37,026 nucleotides of DNA from JBBDSV01 sp040904785 (GCA_040904785.1 JBBDSV010000050.1:1-37026); one strand, 5' to 3'. Positions 1 through 7,673 are shown, counted from the first letter of the stretch. Program-made: numbers and translations. Notes: generated from the sequence alone by a model not told the origin.

Positions 1-20
1 GGCGGGCGGTGCGCGGGGCG

Positions 21-34
21 GTTTAACGTGGAAC
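21..34. promoter_or_regulatory. parS: Degenerate parS-like site downstream of jag
   Basis: The 14-mer GTTTAACGTGGAAC matches the bacterial ParB-binding core GTTTCACGTGAAAC at 12 of 14 positions and keeps the near-palindromic form. It lies just beyond the jag stop codon. In many Actinomycetota rsmG, parA and parB follow jag, and parS sites cluster near oriC. Two mismatches make this a weaker site than the one inside jag. No parA or parB lies in the window; they would be expected left of base 1. Confidence 0.4.
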
Positions 35-38
35 CATC

Positions 39-785
39 TCAGTCGTCGAGAGGCTCAATCACGACGCGTCGGCCCGGCTCCCTGCCCTGGCTCCGGCTCG
101 TCACCCCTTCAACTGCGGCCACCGCTTGATGCACGGCCTTCCGCTCGAAGACATCCATCGGCTCGAGGCGGACCGGCTCCCCAGTATCCAGGACCTCGTC
201 GATCGCATCCTCCGCCTTCTCCAGCAACTTTTCGAGCCGGCGCGCGCGATAGCCCTCTGCGTCAATCTGCACGTGGGAGCGTCGCTCGAACTTTCGCTGC
301 AGCGCCGACCGTACGAGTTCCTGCAAAGCATCCAAGGTCTGCCCGCGCCGCCCAATTAGCGCGCCATTGCCAATGTCCGCAATCTCCACTTCCGCGTGAT
401 CATCGAGCACACGAATCTTCAAGTCGCCCGGAAGATCCATCGCATCGAGCAGCCCCTCGAGGAAGTCCGCTGCTGCATCCGCCTCCTCGTCGAGGTCCTC
501 CGCCGAAAGTGTGGTCTCCGTGGACTCGTTCACCGCGGTCGCTGTATCGTTCTCTGACGATTCGGCGGCGTCGCCGTCACGCGATTCGTCTGGTACGGCC
601 GGCTTCGGCGCCACCTCGACCGACGACGCGGAAAGTTCCACGTGAAACGGACCCGAAAGCCCATCGAGCGCGACACCCCGAACATCCACCCGGACGTTGT
701 CTGCGGACACGCCCGCAAGTTCGGCGATCGCCGTTGCCACCGCCTCTGCAAGCGTGTCTGACTCCGAAGTCACCCTTGACATCAT
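39..785 (-). CDS. jag: Jag/KhpB family RNA-binding protein (Jag-N, KH, R3H)
   Basis: Cytoplasmic single-stranded nucleic-acid-binding protein of the Jag/SpoIIIJ-associated (KhpB) family, linked in Firmicutes to cell elongation and division through RNA binding. The first ~60 residues resemble a Jag-N domain. An acidic low-complexity linker rich in Asp, Glu and Ser follows (about residues 65-110). Next is a KH domain with the GxxG loop in ALIGRRGQTLDALQ (about 143-156), then a C-terminal R3H domain ending GREPGRRVVIEPLDD. I chose the ATG at 785: the yidC stop (TGA 787-785) overlaps it and AAGGAG lies 7 bases upstream. A TTG at 788 would add one residue and the next ATG at 782 is also possible. 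It is the last gene of the rpmH-rnpA-yidD-yidC-jag operon. A parS-like 14-mer lies inside the coding sequence at 635-648. Confidence 0.93.
   Translation of the reverse strand: MMSRVTSESDTLAEAVATAIAELAGVSADNVRVDVRGVALDGLSGPFHVELSASSVEVAPKPAVPDESRDGDAAESSENDTATAVNESTETTLSAEDLDEEADAAADFLEGLLDAMDLPGDLKIRVLDDHAEVEIADIGNGALIGRRGQTLDALQELVRSALQRKFERRSHVQIDAEGYRARRLEKLLEKAEDAIDEVLDTGEPVRLEPMDVFERKAVHQAVAAVEGVTSRSQGREPGRRVVIEPLDD
635..648. promoter_or_regulatory. parS: Candidate parS centromere site inside jag
   Basis: GTTCCACGTGAAAC differs from the canonical core GTTTCACGTGAAAC at a single position. It is nearly palindromic around CACGTG. Known parS sites are ParB nucleation points that cluster within tens of kilobases of oriC and often lie inside genes. 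This one is about 2-4 kb from the candidate origin. It is the strongest parS-like match I found by eye in the window. Confidence 0.6.
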
Positions 786-1747
786 CAATTGTCTCCTTCA
801 TCCCGTCGTCGTCGAGGTAGATGGTCATCCGCACGCGGCTTCGCGTTCTCAGGCTCATCAGCCGGGGTCGGGCCAGCTTCTTCGTCCTCATCCGCCACAT
901 CGTCGTCTGCCGGCGGCGAGACCGGAACCGGGCCACCGGCGCCGGAAGATGCGCCCGGAGACAGCCGGCGCGGAGCGTCCGGACGCGGCTCAGAATCCGC
1001 CTCGGCTTCCTCACGAACCTCACGCAAAATGATCGCCTGCTGCGCGACCTGCCAGAAGTTGGTTGTAACCCAGTAGAGCAGGATGCCGAGCGGGAACTGC
1101 CACGACACCACCGCCAGAAACACCGGCATCACGTACAGCAGAATCTTCTGCTGCTGCGCCATCGGATTGTCGCCCTGGTTCGCCGCATTTCGCGCCATCA
1201 TCTGGCGCTGTGACCAGAACATCGTTCCGGACATCAGCACGATCATGAGCCATCCGGGCCAGCCGGCCGTACTGACGTTCGACTCAAGGCCGCCAGGCGC
1301 GTACCGCGTGAAGAAGTAGAACGGTTGGCCCACGAGATCGTCCATCCCGCGGAGCGTCCAGAACAACGCCAAGAACACCGGTGCCTGCGCCAACAAGGGA
1401 AGGCAGCTTGCAGCGGGATTCACCCCCTCGCGCTTGTACAGCGCCATCATTTCTTCATTGAGCTTGGCGCGCTTCGCCCGGTACTGCTCCGGGTCCTTCT
1501 TCATGACCTCGCGGTCGACCTTGTACTTCTTCTGCAGCTCCTTCATCTGGGGCTGGATGGCTTGCATCGCGCGCATCGAGCGGGTCTGCTTGATCGCCAG
1601 AGGCAACAGCAGAATCCGGACGATGAGCGTCAGGGAGATGATCGCCCATCCCCAACTGTGGATACCGAAGACGCTGACAAAGATGTCGTGAAAGAAAGTC
1701 AGGATGCCTTCAAACCAGGCCAGAACACTGTCGCGCAAAGCGGTCAC
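785..1747 (-). CDS. yidC: Membrane protein insertase YidC/Oxa1/Alb3 family
   Basis: Inner-membrane insertase that inserts and folds membrane proteins, alone or with SecYEG. At 320 residues it is the short form without the large periplasmic domain of proteobacterial YidC. Visible are an N-terminal hydrophobic segment, a second segment (WAIISLTLIVRILLLPLAIK) carrying the conserved Arg of the hydrophilic groove, the cytoplasmic hairpin (MKELQKKYKVDREVMKKDPE), the NPAASCLPLLAQAPVFLALF segment, and later membrane segments ending near WQVAQQAII. The C-terminal ~80 residues are a charged Pro/Asp/Glu-rich tail ending in an RRRR cluster, possibly a ribosome-contact tail. The GTG start at 1747 overlaps the yidD stop (GTGA), so the two are translationally coupled. 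The stop overlaps the jag start. Confidence 0.96.
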   Translation of the reverse strand: MTALRDSVLAWFEGILTFFHDIFVSVFGIHSWGWAIISLTLIVRILLLPLAIKQTRSMRAMQAIQPQMKELQKKYKVDREVMKKDPEQYRAKRAKLNEEMMALYKREGVNPAASCLPLLAQAPVFLALFWTLRGMDDLVGQPFYFFTRYAPGGLESNVSTAGWPGWLMIVLMSGTMFWSQRQMMARNAANQGDNPMAQQQKILLYVMPVFLAVVSWQFPLGILLYWVTTNFWQVAQQAIILREVREEAEADSEPRPDAPRRLSPGASSGAGGPVPVSPPADDDVADEDEEAGPTPADEPENAKPRADDHLPRRRRDEGDN

Positions 1748-2013
1748 GTCGCACTACTCCTCGGCGGGACGTGATCGACGCCGCCTGGATTCCACGGATG
1801 ACACCGGCCTACACGGCGCGCCGCTAACAGCAACCCTCGCACCATGCCATGCACGCGGATCGCCGTAATCGCGTACGTCGAGCACGACGGGTAGAAGCGA
1901 CAACGGGGCGACCGCACGAGGCCAGTCCACTGATAGACCCGAATTGGCGCAATGAGGGCCGCCTGCACCACTCGGCGACCTGCCGTCCCCATACTCGCGA
2001 GCGGTGCCGTCAT
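1744..2013 (-). CDS. yidD: Membrane protein insertion efficiency factor YidD
   Basis: Small membrane-associated protein of the YidD (UPF0161) family, which assists YidC-dependent insertion. The diagnostic motif PRCRFYPSCSTYAITAIRVHG with its two Cys residues is intact, preceded by the usual VVQAALIAPIRVYQW helix. The frame stays open to 2031, but the ATG at 2013 overlaps the rnpA stop as ATGA and gives a typical 89-residue protein, so I prefer it. The stop TGA overlaps the yidC GTG. This places it in the standard order rnpA-yidD-yidC. The C-terminal tail after HPWNPGGVDHVPP is short, as is usual. Confidence 0.94.
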   Translation of the reverse strand: MTAPLASMGTAGRRVVQAALIAPIRVYQWTGLVRSPRCRFYPSCSTYAITAIRVHGMVRGLLLAARRVGRCHPWNPGGVDHVPPRSSAT

Positions 2014-2363
2014 GCCGCCCGCGTTTCCCACATTGCGTCCACAAGGCGCTGCACTTCGGCCAGCACCAGCTCAAGTGTGCTCTCAGCGCACGCTGCGCGC
2101 GCTACAAGCACAACATCGACCGATGGTGGCCAGGACACGCGCCGGGACGCCTCACGCAGAAGCCGCTTCGCACGGTTCCGGGCCACCGCGTTGCCAACGC
2201 GCCGCGACGCGACCACCGCAATGCGTGGCGCCCCGTTCGTCACCTCTTCCGGCGCCCGCTCGCGAATGTGGACCCCGACGAGATGGCCCGACCGCTGCCG
2301 ACGACTTCGCAGAGCCGCGACGATGTCACGACTCTCCCGCAGCGGCTCGGGGTCGAACTGCAC
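2010..2363 (-). CDS. rnpA: Ribonuclease P protein component
   Basis: Protein subunit of RNase P; with the catalytic RNA it removes 5' leaders from pre-tRNAs in the cytoplasm. The family signature RVGNAVARNRAKRLLREA (RNR motif) is present in the middle of the 117-residue protein. It is preceded by a β-strand region (GAPRIAVVASRRVG) and followed by VDVVLVARAAC. The GTG start at 2363 lies 5 bases after the rpmH stop, so the two are probably co-translated. The RNase P RNA gene is not in this window. The protein ends in an ATGA overlap with yidD. Confidence 0.95.
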   Translation of the reverse strand: MQFDPEPLRESRDIVAALRSRRQRSGHLVGVHIRERAPEEVTNGAPRIAVVASRRVGNAVARNRAKRLLREASRRVSWPPSVDVVLVARAACAESTLELVLAEVQRLVDAMWETRAA

Positions 2364-2368
2364 GGCAC

Positions 2369-2503
2369 TCAGGCCGACAGCTTGGACCGGCCACGGCGAC
2401 GGCGGCTTACGACAATCCGTCGACCGGCGCGCGTGCGCATCCGCGCACGAAATCCGTGCTTGCGCGAACGACGACGGTTATTGGGCTGAAACGTCCGTTT
2501 CAC
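2369..2503 (-). CDS. rpmH: 50S ribosomal protein bL34
   Basis: Read directly from the minus strand: a 44-residue, extremely Arg/Lys-rich protein beginning MKRTFQPNNRRRSRKHGFRA and ending GRSKLSA, which is the bL34 family. It is a component of the 50S subunit, lining the base of the exit-tunnel region. The start is GTG at 2503 with an AAGGG purine run about 7 bases upstream. The TGA at 2371-2369 lies 5 bases before the rnpA GTG. It is the first gene of the rpmH-rnpA-yidD-yidC-jag operon, diverging from dnaA as in most bacteria. Its small size makes it easy to miss. Confidence 0.97.
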   Translation of the reverse strand: MKRTFQPNNRRRSRKHGFRARMRTRAGRRIVVSRRRRGRSKLSA

Positions 2504-2898
2504 GGCAGAACCCTTGATCCCCTGCGGTTTACGTCAGAATGAGTGACCGCGGCCAGCCGCCACCCCATGGTCTCTGGCGTCCGATTGCGGACCGATGGGG
2601 AGACGAACGGTGGTGTCGGCGAACCGACCGCGCGCGGAATCGTAGCTTGCTGTGCGCATGTCGGGCAAACGCGCCCGCTGAGAGGACGTCAGGCGAACCC
2701 GCTCTTGCACCCACCCGCTTCCGAGCGCTAATGTCCGCCCTCGTTCGCCGACGTCAACCAAGTGGCCTCAAAGCGGGACGTGTGGGACCGCGCCTCCCAG
2801 GACCTTGAGTTGATGTCGCCGAAGCGGCGCCGCGTCCGCTTCTCCTGCGAACCTTCCCCGCCGCGGCGGTGATTCGCTCCGCGAGTCCGGTGCTGTGG

Positions 2899-2930
2899 TT
2901 ATCCACATTTGTGGACATTGCTGTGGACAG
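2899..2930. promoter_or_regulatory. DnaA-box cluster upstream of dnaA
   Basis: TTATCCACA at 2899-2907 is a perfect consensus DnaA box on the plus strand. TGTGGACAT at 2910-2918 and TGTGGACAG at 2922-2930 are minus-strand boxes with one mismatch each to TTGTCCACA. The first two face each other and form the near-palindrome CCACATTTGTGG. They lie about 100 bp upstream of the dnaA start, suited to autoregulation of dnaA and/or origin function. Confidence 0.75.
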
Positions 2931-2972
2931 GCGTCCACGGCGGCCGTAGACCGTGCATAGGGGCGAATCCCA

Positions 2973-2990
2973 CCCGTACACCTGTACGGG
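2973..2990. promoter_or_regulatory. Perfect 8-2-8 inverted repeat upstream of dnaA
   Basis: CCCGTACA, two bases CC, then TGTACGGG: a perfect 8-bp dyad with a 2-bp centre, 36 bp before the dnaA GTG. Dyads of this size and spacing usually bind dimeric repressors or activators. It does not match the DnaA box or the actinobacterial LexA box. It could alternatively form an RNA hairpin in the dnaA leader. The regulator is unknown. Confidence 0.5.
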
Positions 2991-3026
2991 CCAGTGACAG
3001 CCTCATGAGGCACGGAGGAGCGGGAC

Positions 3027-4550
3027 GTGGCAGCGACCTCGGCACTCGATCTTGACGCACTGTGGAACGAGAGCCTTGCGGGCGTGATGGAGACGGTCAG
3101 CTCGCCAGCGCAGCGCCAGTGGTTGGCCGCGACCCGCCCCGTGGGGTTCAACGACGACACTGTTGTGATCGCGACTCCCCACGCCTTCGCCCGCGAATGG
3201 CTCGACACGCGGTGTGGAGACCGCATCCGCGAAGCGCTCTCTGCGGCGGCCGGCCGTGAGATCCGGGTGGTGATCACGGTCCAAACGCGTCCGGAACCAG
3301 TCGACACGACGGTCAACGGGTCCGCGGCGCCACCGCAGGTTCTCGACCCGACCTCGAGATCTGCGGCATCCTCGACCTCCGTGTCGCCCCCACATGATCC
3401 GCCTGCCCCTTTCGACAACGAGCTTCGCGAGCTGCCACTGCAGGCGCCCGGTCGCCCCGATGGGCCGACCGTCACGATCCCCGATGCACCACTTCCCGAG
3501 GACGTGTCTGCCGATTCTCAGCTCAATCCCAAGTATTCGTTCGACGACTTCGTGATCGGTTCCTCAAACCGCTTCGCGCATGCCGCAGCAACCGCAGTCG
3601 CTGAAGCCCCGGCGAAGTCCTACAACCCGCTGTTCATCTATGGCGGGGCGGGCCTTGGCAAGACCCACCTCCTGCACGCCATCGGGCACTACGTACGAAA
3701 CCTGTATCCCCGACTTGAAGTCCGCTACGTCACGACCGAGCAGTTCACCAACGAATTCATCAACGCCATCCGCCACGATCGAATCACGACGTTTCAACGC
3801 ACCTATCGCGAGACCGACGTCCTGCTGATCGACGACATCCAGTTCCTCGAACGGGCCGAGCGAACCCAAGAGGAGTTCTTCCACACATTCAATGCCCTAC
3901 ACAACGCCGAGAAGCAGATCGTCATTTCCAGCGATCGGCCGCCGAAACAGATCGCGCAATTGGAGGACCGCCTGCGCAGCCGGTTCGAGTGGGGGTTGAT
4001 GACCGACGTTCAGCCTCCAGATCTCGAGACCCGCATCGCCATTCTGCGCAAGAAATGTGAAAGTGACCAGCTCGGCATCGCCGCCGACGTCCTGGAGCTG
4101 ATCGCGTCAAAGGTCCAGTCGAACATCCGCGAGCTCGAAGGAGCACTCATCCGCGTCTCGGCGTTCGCAAGCCTCCAACGGGCTCCTGCAGACATTCCCA
4201 TGGCCGAGACGGTGCTCAAGGACCTGTTCCCCGACGAACGCGACCAGGACGTTTCGCTGCAACTCATCATGGAAGAGGTCGCGAACTACTTCTCGCTGAC
4301 GATCGACGACCTCTGTTCTCCGTCGCGCAGTCGTCAGCTGGTCCTGGCGCGCCAGATCGCCATGTACCTCGCTCGCGAGCTCACGGACCTGTCGCTCCCG
4401 CGTATCGGCAAGGCCTTCGGGGGCAGGGACCACACCACGGTCATGCACGCCAAGCAGAAGATCGCTGGGGTGATGCAGGAACGTCGCGCGGTCTACGACC
4501 AGATCCAAGAGCTGACGAACCGCATCAAGACCCGGGCGCGCCGGCCATGA
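3027..4550 (+). CDS. dnaA: Chromosomal replication initiator protein DnaA
   Basis: Binds DnaA boxes, oligomerises as an ATP-bound filament and opens the origin. At 507 residues it is of usual actinobacterial length. Domain I (about 1-85) is followed by a Pro/Ser-rich linker (about 90-165). The AAA+ domain begins near NPKYSFDDFVIG and carries Walker A GGAGLGKT (206-213) and Walker B LLIDDIQF with Asp269-Asp270. Domain IV has the DNA-binding signature GGRDHTTVMHA (465-475). The GTG start at 3027 has GGAGGAG 6 bases upstream. Boxes and a dyad upstream suggest autoregulation. It is followed by a 298-bp box-rich spacer and then dnaN, the typical actinobacterial oriC arrangement. Confidence 0.98.
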   Translation: MAATSALDLDALWNESLAGVMETVSSPAQRQWLAATRPVGFNDDTVVIATPHAFAREWLDTRCGDRIREALSAAAGREIRVVITVQTRPEPVDTTVNGSAAPPQVLDPTSRSAASSTSVSPPHDPPAPFDNELRELPLQAPGRPDGPTVTIPDAPLPEDVSADSQLNPKYSFDDFVIGSSNRFAHAAATAVAEAPAKSYNPLFIYGGAGLGKTHLLHAIGHYVRNLYPRLEVRYVTTEQFTNEFINAIRHDRITTFQRTYRETDVLLIDDIQFLERAERTQEEFFHTFNALHNAEKQIVISSDRPPKQIAQLEDRLRSRFEWGLMTDVQPPDLETRIAILRKKCESDQLGIAADVLELIASKVQSNIRELEGALIRVSAFASLQRAPADIPMAETVLKDLFPDERDQDVSLQLIMEEVANYFSLTIDDLCSPSRSRQLVLARQIAMYLARELTDLSLPRIGKAFGGRDHTTVMHAKQKIAGVMQERRAVYDQIQELTNRIKTRARRP

Positions 4551-4848
4551 TCCACCACCCGGCGCAGCGGTGCCCTCGGCCCATGCATCGCCCGTATTCC
4601 GCCCGTGGACGAGCCGTGGACGACACGGGGATAACGTCGCTGCTCGGTGGACGACTGCGCACAACGTCGCGGTGCCTGGGGACGAAGCACCGAGTTGCCC
4701 ACACCTCGTCCACCCCCACGGATTCCGTGCTGAGCAGGCCGAATGATGACTTGTCCCCAGTGTCCACACCCCCGATGGTTACGACGAGATTTCACTGTTC
4801 ACTCCCCGAATTCATCATGGAGTGTGGACAAGAAGCAAGGAGCCGCTC
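4551..4848. other. oriC: Candidate oriC: dnaA-dnaN intergenic DnaA-box array
   Basis: Non-coding spacer with several DnaA-box-like 9-mers. TGTGGACAA (4823-4831) is a perfect minus-strand match to TTGTCCACA. TTGCCCACA (4695-4703), TTGTCCCCA (4751-4759) and GTGTCCACA (4760-4768) have one mismatch each, the last two being adjacent. More degenerate GTGGACGA-type boxes occur near 4605-4660 and TCGTCCACC near 4707-4715. Actinobacterial origins usually lie here with many loosely conserved boxes. Gene polarity fits: genes left of 2504 are on minus and those right are on plus, so both are co-directional with forks leaving this region. I saw no clear AT-rich unwinding element. Confidence 0.75.
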
Positions 4849-5955
4849 GTGAAATTCCGCGCTGAGCACGATGCCTTCGCTGATGCTGTCGCCTGGGCGA
4901 CACGCACGGTTGGAACACGCATCACACTTCCTGCGCTGTCCGGCATTCTTCTCGAGGCGACCGATGGCCGGTTGACGTGTCGCGCCACGGATCTCGAAGT
5001 CGCGGCAGAGATCAGCATTCCGGTGCAGATCGACACGCCGGGGACCGCGTTGCTTCCGGCGCGTCTGTTGTCGCAGCTCGTTGCGCGATTCGCCGACGCG
5101 CCGGTCGAGGTCACGACCGAGGACGGCAGAGTTGAGATCTCGTGTGGTCGAGCCACGTTCCGCGTCCGCAGCATGCAAGCGGAAGACTTCCCCGCGCTTG
5201 CAGCTCCCGCGGAAGACGCGCCCAGTGGACGTCTGAAGTCCGACGCGTTTGGTCGGCTCGTCGCACAGGTGTCGCGGGCTGCGGCGACTGACGAAGGACG
5301 TCCGGTGCTCACCGGTGTACTCCTCGAGGCTTCGGACGGCCGGATAACGGCGGCCGCGACCGACAGCTACCGGTTGGCGATCCGCTCCGTCGACTGGGAG
5401 GAACCGGTCGACGGACAGGCGCTTGTGCCGTCACGGTCGCTGCAAGAGGCCGCCAAGGGCGCCGCAGAGGCGGGTGGGACGGTCGAGATCGTCCTCGAGG
5501 AAGGCCAGGTGTCGTTCCTGTTTGGGGATCGGCGCCTGACCACGAAATTGATCGAAGGGGCGTTCCCGAACTACCAGGGCCTGCTTCCGGATGGATTCGA
5601 GACGGCAGTGGTCGTCGAACGCGCTGCGCTGACCGAGGCACTGCAACGTGTCTCGATCGTCGCGATGGGACAGGCCAACACGCCGGTCACCTTGACCTTT
5701 GCCGACGGTAGCGTCGACCTGCAGGCGTCGAATCAGGAGACCGGTGACGCGGCCGAGGCACTGCCCGCCGAAATCGAGGGAGAGGGACTGACGATTGCCT
5801 TCAACCCCGGGTTTCTGCTGGCCGGGCTCGAAGCGACGGGGACCGAGCAGGTGCGCATCGAGCTTCGCGACGGGCTCAAGCCCGCGGTGCTCCGCCCGCA
5901 TGGCGAGGATGTCGACGACTTCACGTATCTGCTCATGCCGGTTCGGGTGAACTGA
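4849..5955 (+). CDS. dnaN: DNA polymerase III β subunit (sliding clamp)
   Basis: Ring-shaped processivity clamp that tethers the replicative polymerase and other clamp-binding proteins to DNA. At 368 residues it has the normal length and three clamp domains. It begins VKFRAEHDAFADAVAWATR and has the conserved stretches LSGILLEATDGRL, ALVPSRSLQEAAK and LIEGAFPNYQGLLP, ending in the typical DFTYLLMPVRVN. The GTG at 4849 is the start because AAGGAG lies 6 bases upstream. An open extension back to 4822 would run through a DnaA box. recF follows after 5 bases, suggesting one dnaN-recF-dciA transcript. Confidence 0.98.
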   Translation: MKFRAEHDAFADAVAWATRTVGTRITLPALSGILLEATDGRLTCRATDLEVAAEISIPVQIDTPGTALLPARLLSQLVARFADAPVEVTTEDGRVEISCGRATFRVRSMQAEDFPALAAPAEDAPSGRLKSDAFGRLVAQVSRAAATDEGRPVLTGVLLEASDGRITAAATDSYRLAIRSVDWEEPVDGQALVPSRSLQEAAKGAAEAGGTVEIVLEEGQVSFLFGDRRLTTKLIEGAFPNYQGLLPDGFETAVVVERAALTEALQRVSIVAMGQANTPVTLTFADGSVDLQASNQETGDAAEALPAEIEGEGLTIAFNPGFLLAGLEATGTEQVRIELRDGLKPAVLRPHGEDVDDFTYLLMPVRVN

Positions 5956-5960
5956 CCGCG

Positions 5961-7136
5961 GTGCACCTCGAGAAACTCGAGCTGATCGATGTGCGTTCGT
6001 ATCAGCGCGCACAACTGCGTCTCGACCTCGGCGTCACCGTGTTCGTTGGCCCCAATGCGCAGGGGAAGACGAACATCGTCGAGGCCGTGCAGCGGGTGTC
6101 GACCGGGGGTTCGCATCGTTCGGCCGGTGACACCGTACTCGTCCGTGTCGGTGCACAGAACGGAGCGATTCGGGCGCAGGCGATCGACGACGATGGGCGC
6201 ACGAGAACGATCGATGTCGCACTCGGTTCGGGACGGACGCAGACGAAGGTCGATGGCCATCCGGTGCGCCGCACGCTCGATTCGATCGGGATCATCCGAA
6301 CGGTGCTGTTCGCACCGGAAGATCTCGCCATCGTCCGCGGCGACCCCTCGGAACGCCGGGCGTTCCTCGATCAACTCCTGGCACAGCGTCGGCCGGCGTA
6401 CGCCGCGGTGCGCGCGGAATACGAGCGGGCGCTCCGGCAGCGCAGCCAGCTCCTCAAGCAGCTGCGTGGTCTCGGGCCTTCGGCTCGTGCGACGGCACAG
6501 GCAACGCTCGACACATGGTCCGAGCAGTTGGTGCACCATGGCAGTCAGTTGCTCGCGGCCCGGCTCGCCGGGGTCGAAGCGTTGGGGCCGACCGTCGACG
6601 CGGCCTATCGCCGCTTGGCCGACCGGCCGGATCCGGTGACGCTGAAGTATCGATCTGCCGTCACCGACGCATGGTTCGACGAGCACCGAGACGGACCGCT
6701 GCCTGCGGTCGCCGAGATCGCGAATAGGTTCCATGACCGGCTGATCGACCGGCGCGATGAGGAGATCGCGCGCGGCGTGACGCTTGTCGGACCGCATCGC
6801 GACGATGTGGAGATCGTCCTCGGGTCTTTGCTCGCCCGGGCGTACGCGTCGCACGGCGAAGCATGGTCGACGGCACTGGCGCTCAAGCTCGGAAGCGCGG
6901 CACTGCTTCGCGACGTCGGTGACCGGCCCATCGTGCTGCTCGACGACGTATTCGCCGAACTCGACGATGTGCGCCGGCGGCAGCTCGCACAGATGTGCGG
7001 TGACTACGATCAGGTTCTGGTCACCGCTGCGGTCGAAGCTGACGTCCCGCTGGCCGGAGATCGCTACGACGTGCGAATCGAAAATGGGGTGTCGTCGGTG
7101 ATCGCGCGCGGAGTCGACGGAGAGGTCGCCGATTGA
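5961..7136 (+). CDS. recF: DNA replication and repair protein RecF
   Basis: SMC-like ABC ATPase that helps load RecA at gapped DNA together with RecO and RecR. The N-terminus MHLEKLELIDVRSYQRA is the family start, and Walker A GPNAQGKT lies at 30-37. The C-terminal part holds the ABC signature region (LALKLGSAALLRD) and Walker B VLLDDVFAELD (325-335). The length of 391 residues is normal. The GTG start at 5961 lies 5 bases after the dnaN stop. The stop overlaps the TTG start of dciA. No gnd gene separates dnaN and recF, unlike in Streptomyces or Mycobacterium relatives that carry it. Confidence 0.97.
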   Translation: MHLEKLELIDVRSYQRAQLRLDLGVTVFVGPNAQGKTNIVEAVQRVSTGGSHRSAGDTVLVRVGAQNGAIRAQAIDDDGRTRTIDVALGSGRTQTKVDGHPVRRTLDSIGIIRTVLFAPEDLAIVRGDPSERRAFLDQLLAQRRPAYAAVRAEYERALRQRSQLLKQLRGLGPSARATAQATLDTWSEQLVHHGSQLLAARLAGVEALGPTVDAAYRRLADRPDPVTLKYRSAVTDAWFDEHRDGPLPAVAEIANRFHDRLIDRRDEEIARGVTLVGPHRDDVEIVLGSLLARAYASHGEAWSTALALKLGSAALLRDVGDRPIVLLDDVFAELDDVRRRQLAQMCGDYDQVLVTAAVEADVPLAGDRYDVRIENGVSSVIARGVDGEVAD

Positions 7137-7672
7137 GTGCTCGCAATCGCCCCGACAGTCGCCGCTCGGATCAGGCGGGTGGTGATGTCGCTCGCGTACG
7201 TCGGGCAGGATCAGACGAACGCGAGGTGCAGTACTACGAACGCAAGCGCGCCAAGCAGGTACGTCGCCGTGCCGCGCTGGATCGGGAGAACTTCGATCCC
7301 AGCCCCCCGGATGACGACACGTGGACCGCGCCCGACGAACTGACCGACGGATTGCGCAAGCTTCGCGCACCGGAGACCTTGAACGATGCGCTGCGAGCGT
7401 TCGTTGCGGCGAGAGGGTGGTCGCGTCAGGTTCAGGACGTCGAGGTCTGGCGGCACTGGCAGGATCTGGTCGGGGAGGAACTGGCGGCCCGATGCGAACC
7501 GGCACGCATTGTGAATCGGACGCTCACGATCCGCGCGGAGAGCCAGGTCTGGGCGACGCAGCTCAAGTATCTCGTGACGCCGCTGCGGGCGCGTTGCGAC
7601 GAGATCCTCGGCCCGGGCGTTGTGCGCTCGATCACCGTGGTCGTGGGCCCGCGGAGTAGCTCGGAGGGATGA
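7133..7672 (+). CDS. dciA: DUF721 protein, DciA-type helicase loader candidate
   Basis: Member of the DUF721/DciA family. In mycobacteria and many bacteria without DnaC, DciA interacts with the replicative helicase DnaB and is needed for replication initiation. The N-terminal ~75 residues are basic and low-complexity. The DUF721 core spans about residues 80-175 (VEVWRHWQDLVGEELAARC, then the LTIRAESQVWATQLKYL segment). The TTG start at 7133 overlaps the recF stop (TTGA), implying coupling. A later in-frame GTG near codon 19 cannot be excluded. Its position between recF and gyrB is the usual actinobacterial one. Confidence 0.88.
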   Translation: MSARNRPDSRRSDQAGGDVARVRRAGSDEREVQYYERKRAKQVRRRAALDRENFDPSPPDDDTWTAPDELTDGLRKLRAPETLNDALRAFVAARGWSRQVQDVEVWRHWQDLVGEELAARCEPARIVNRTLTIRAESQVWATQLKYLVTPLRARCDEILGPGVVRSITVVVGPRSSSEG

Positions 7673-7673
7673 C

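Larger units (their letters stand above)
2504..3026. other. rpmH-dnaA divergent intergenic region, left part of candidate origin
   Basis: A 523-bp gap between the divergent rpmH and dnaA genes. I see no convincing gene: frames here have no family features and weak starts. The right third holds a compact DnaA-box group at about 2891-2930 and an 18-bp inverted repeat at 2973-2990. The left ~380 bp must carry the rpmH promoter, but I could not assign -35/-10 elements with confidence. Confidence 0.7.

Noticed and set aside
2498..2512. GTTTCACGGCAGAAC at the rpmH start, resembling parS
   Set aside because: Only the left half matches; it is explained by the rpmH start codon and the conserved MKRTFQ codons.
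2539..2808. Short open frames in the rpmH-dnaA spacer
   Set aside because: No ribosome sites, no family resemblance, and the region is expected to be regulatory.
5733..7505. A long open frame on the minus strand opposite dnaN, recF and dciA
   Set aside because: It is antisense to three well-supported genes, has no family features and a composition typical of the complement of high-GC coding DNA.
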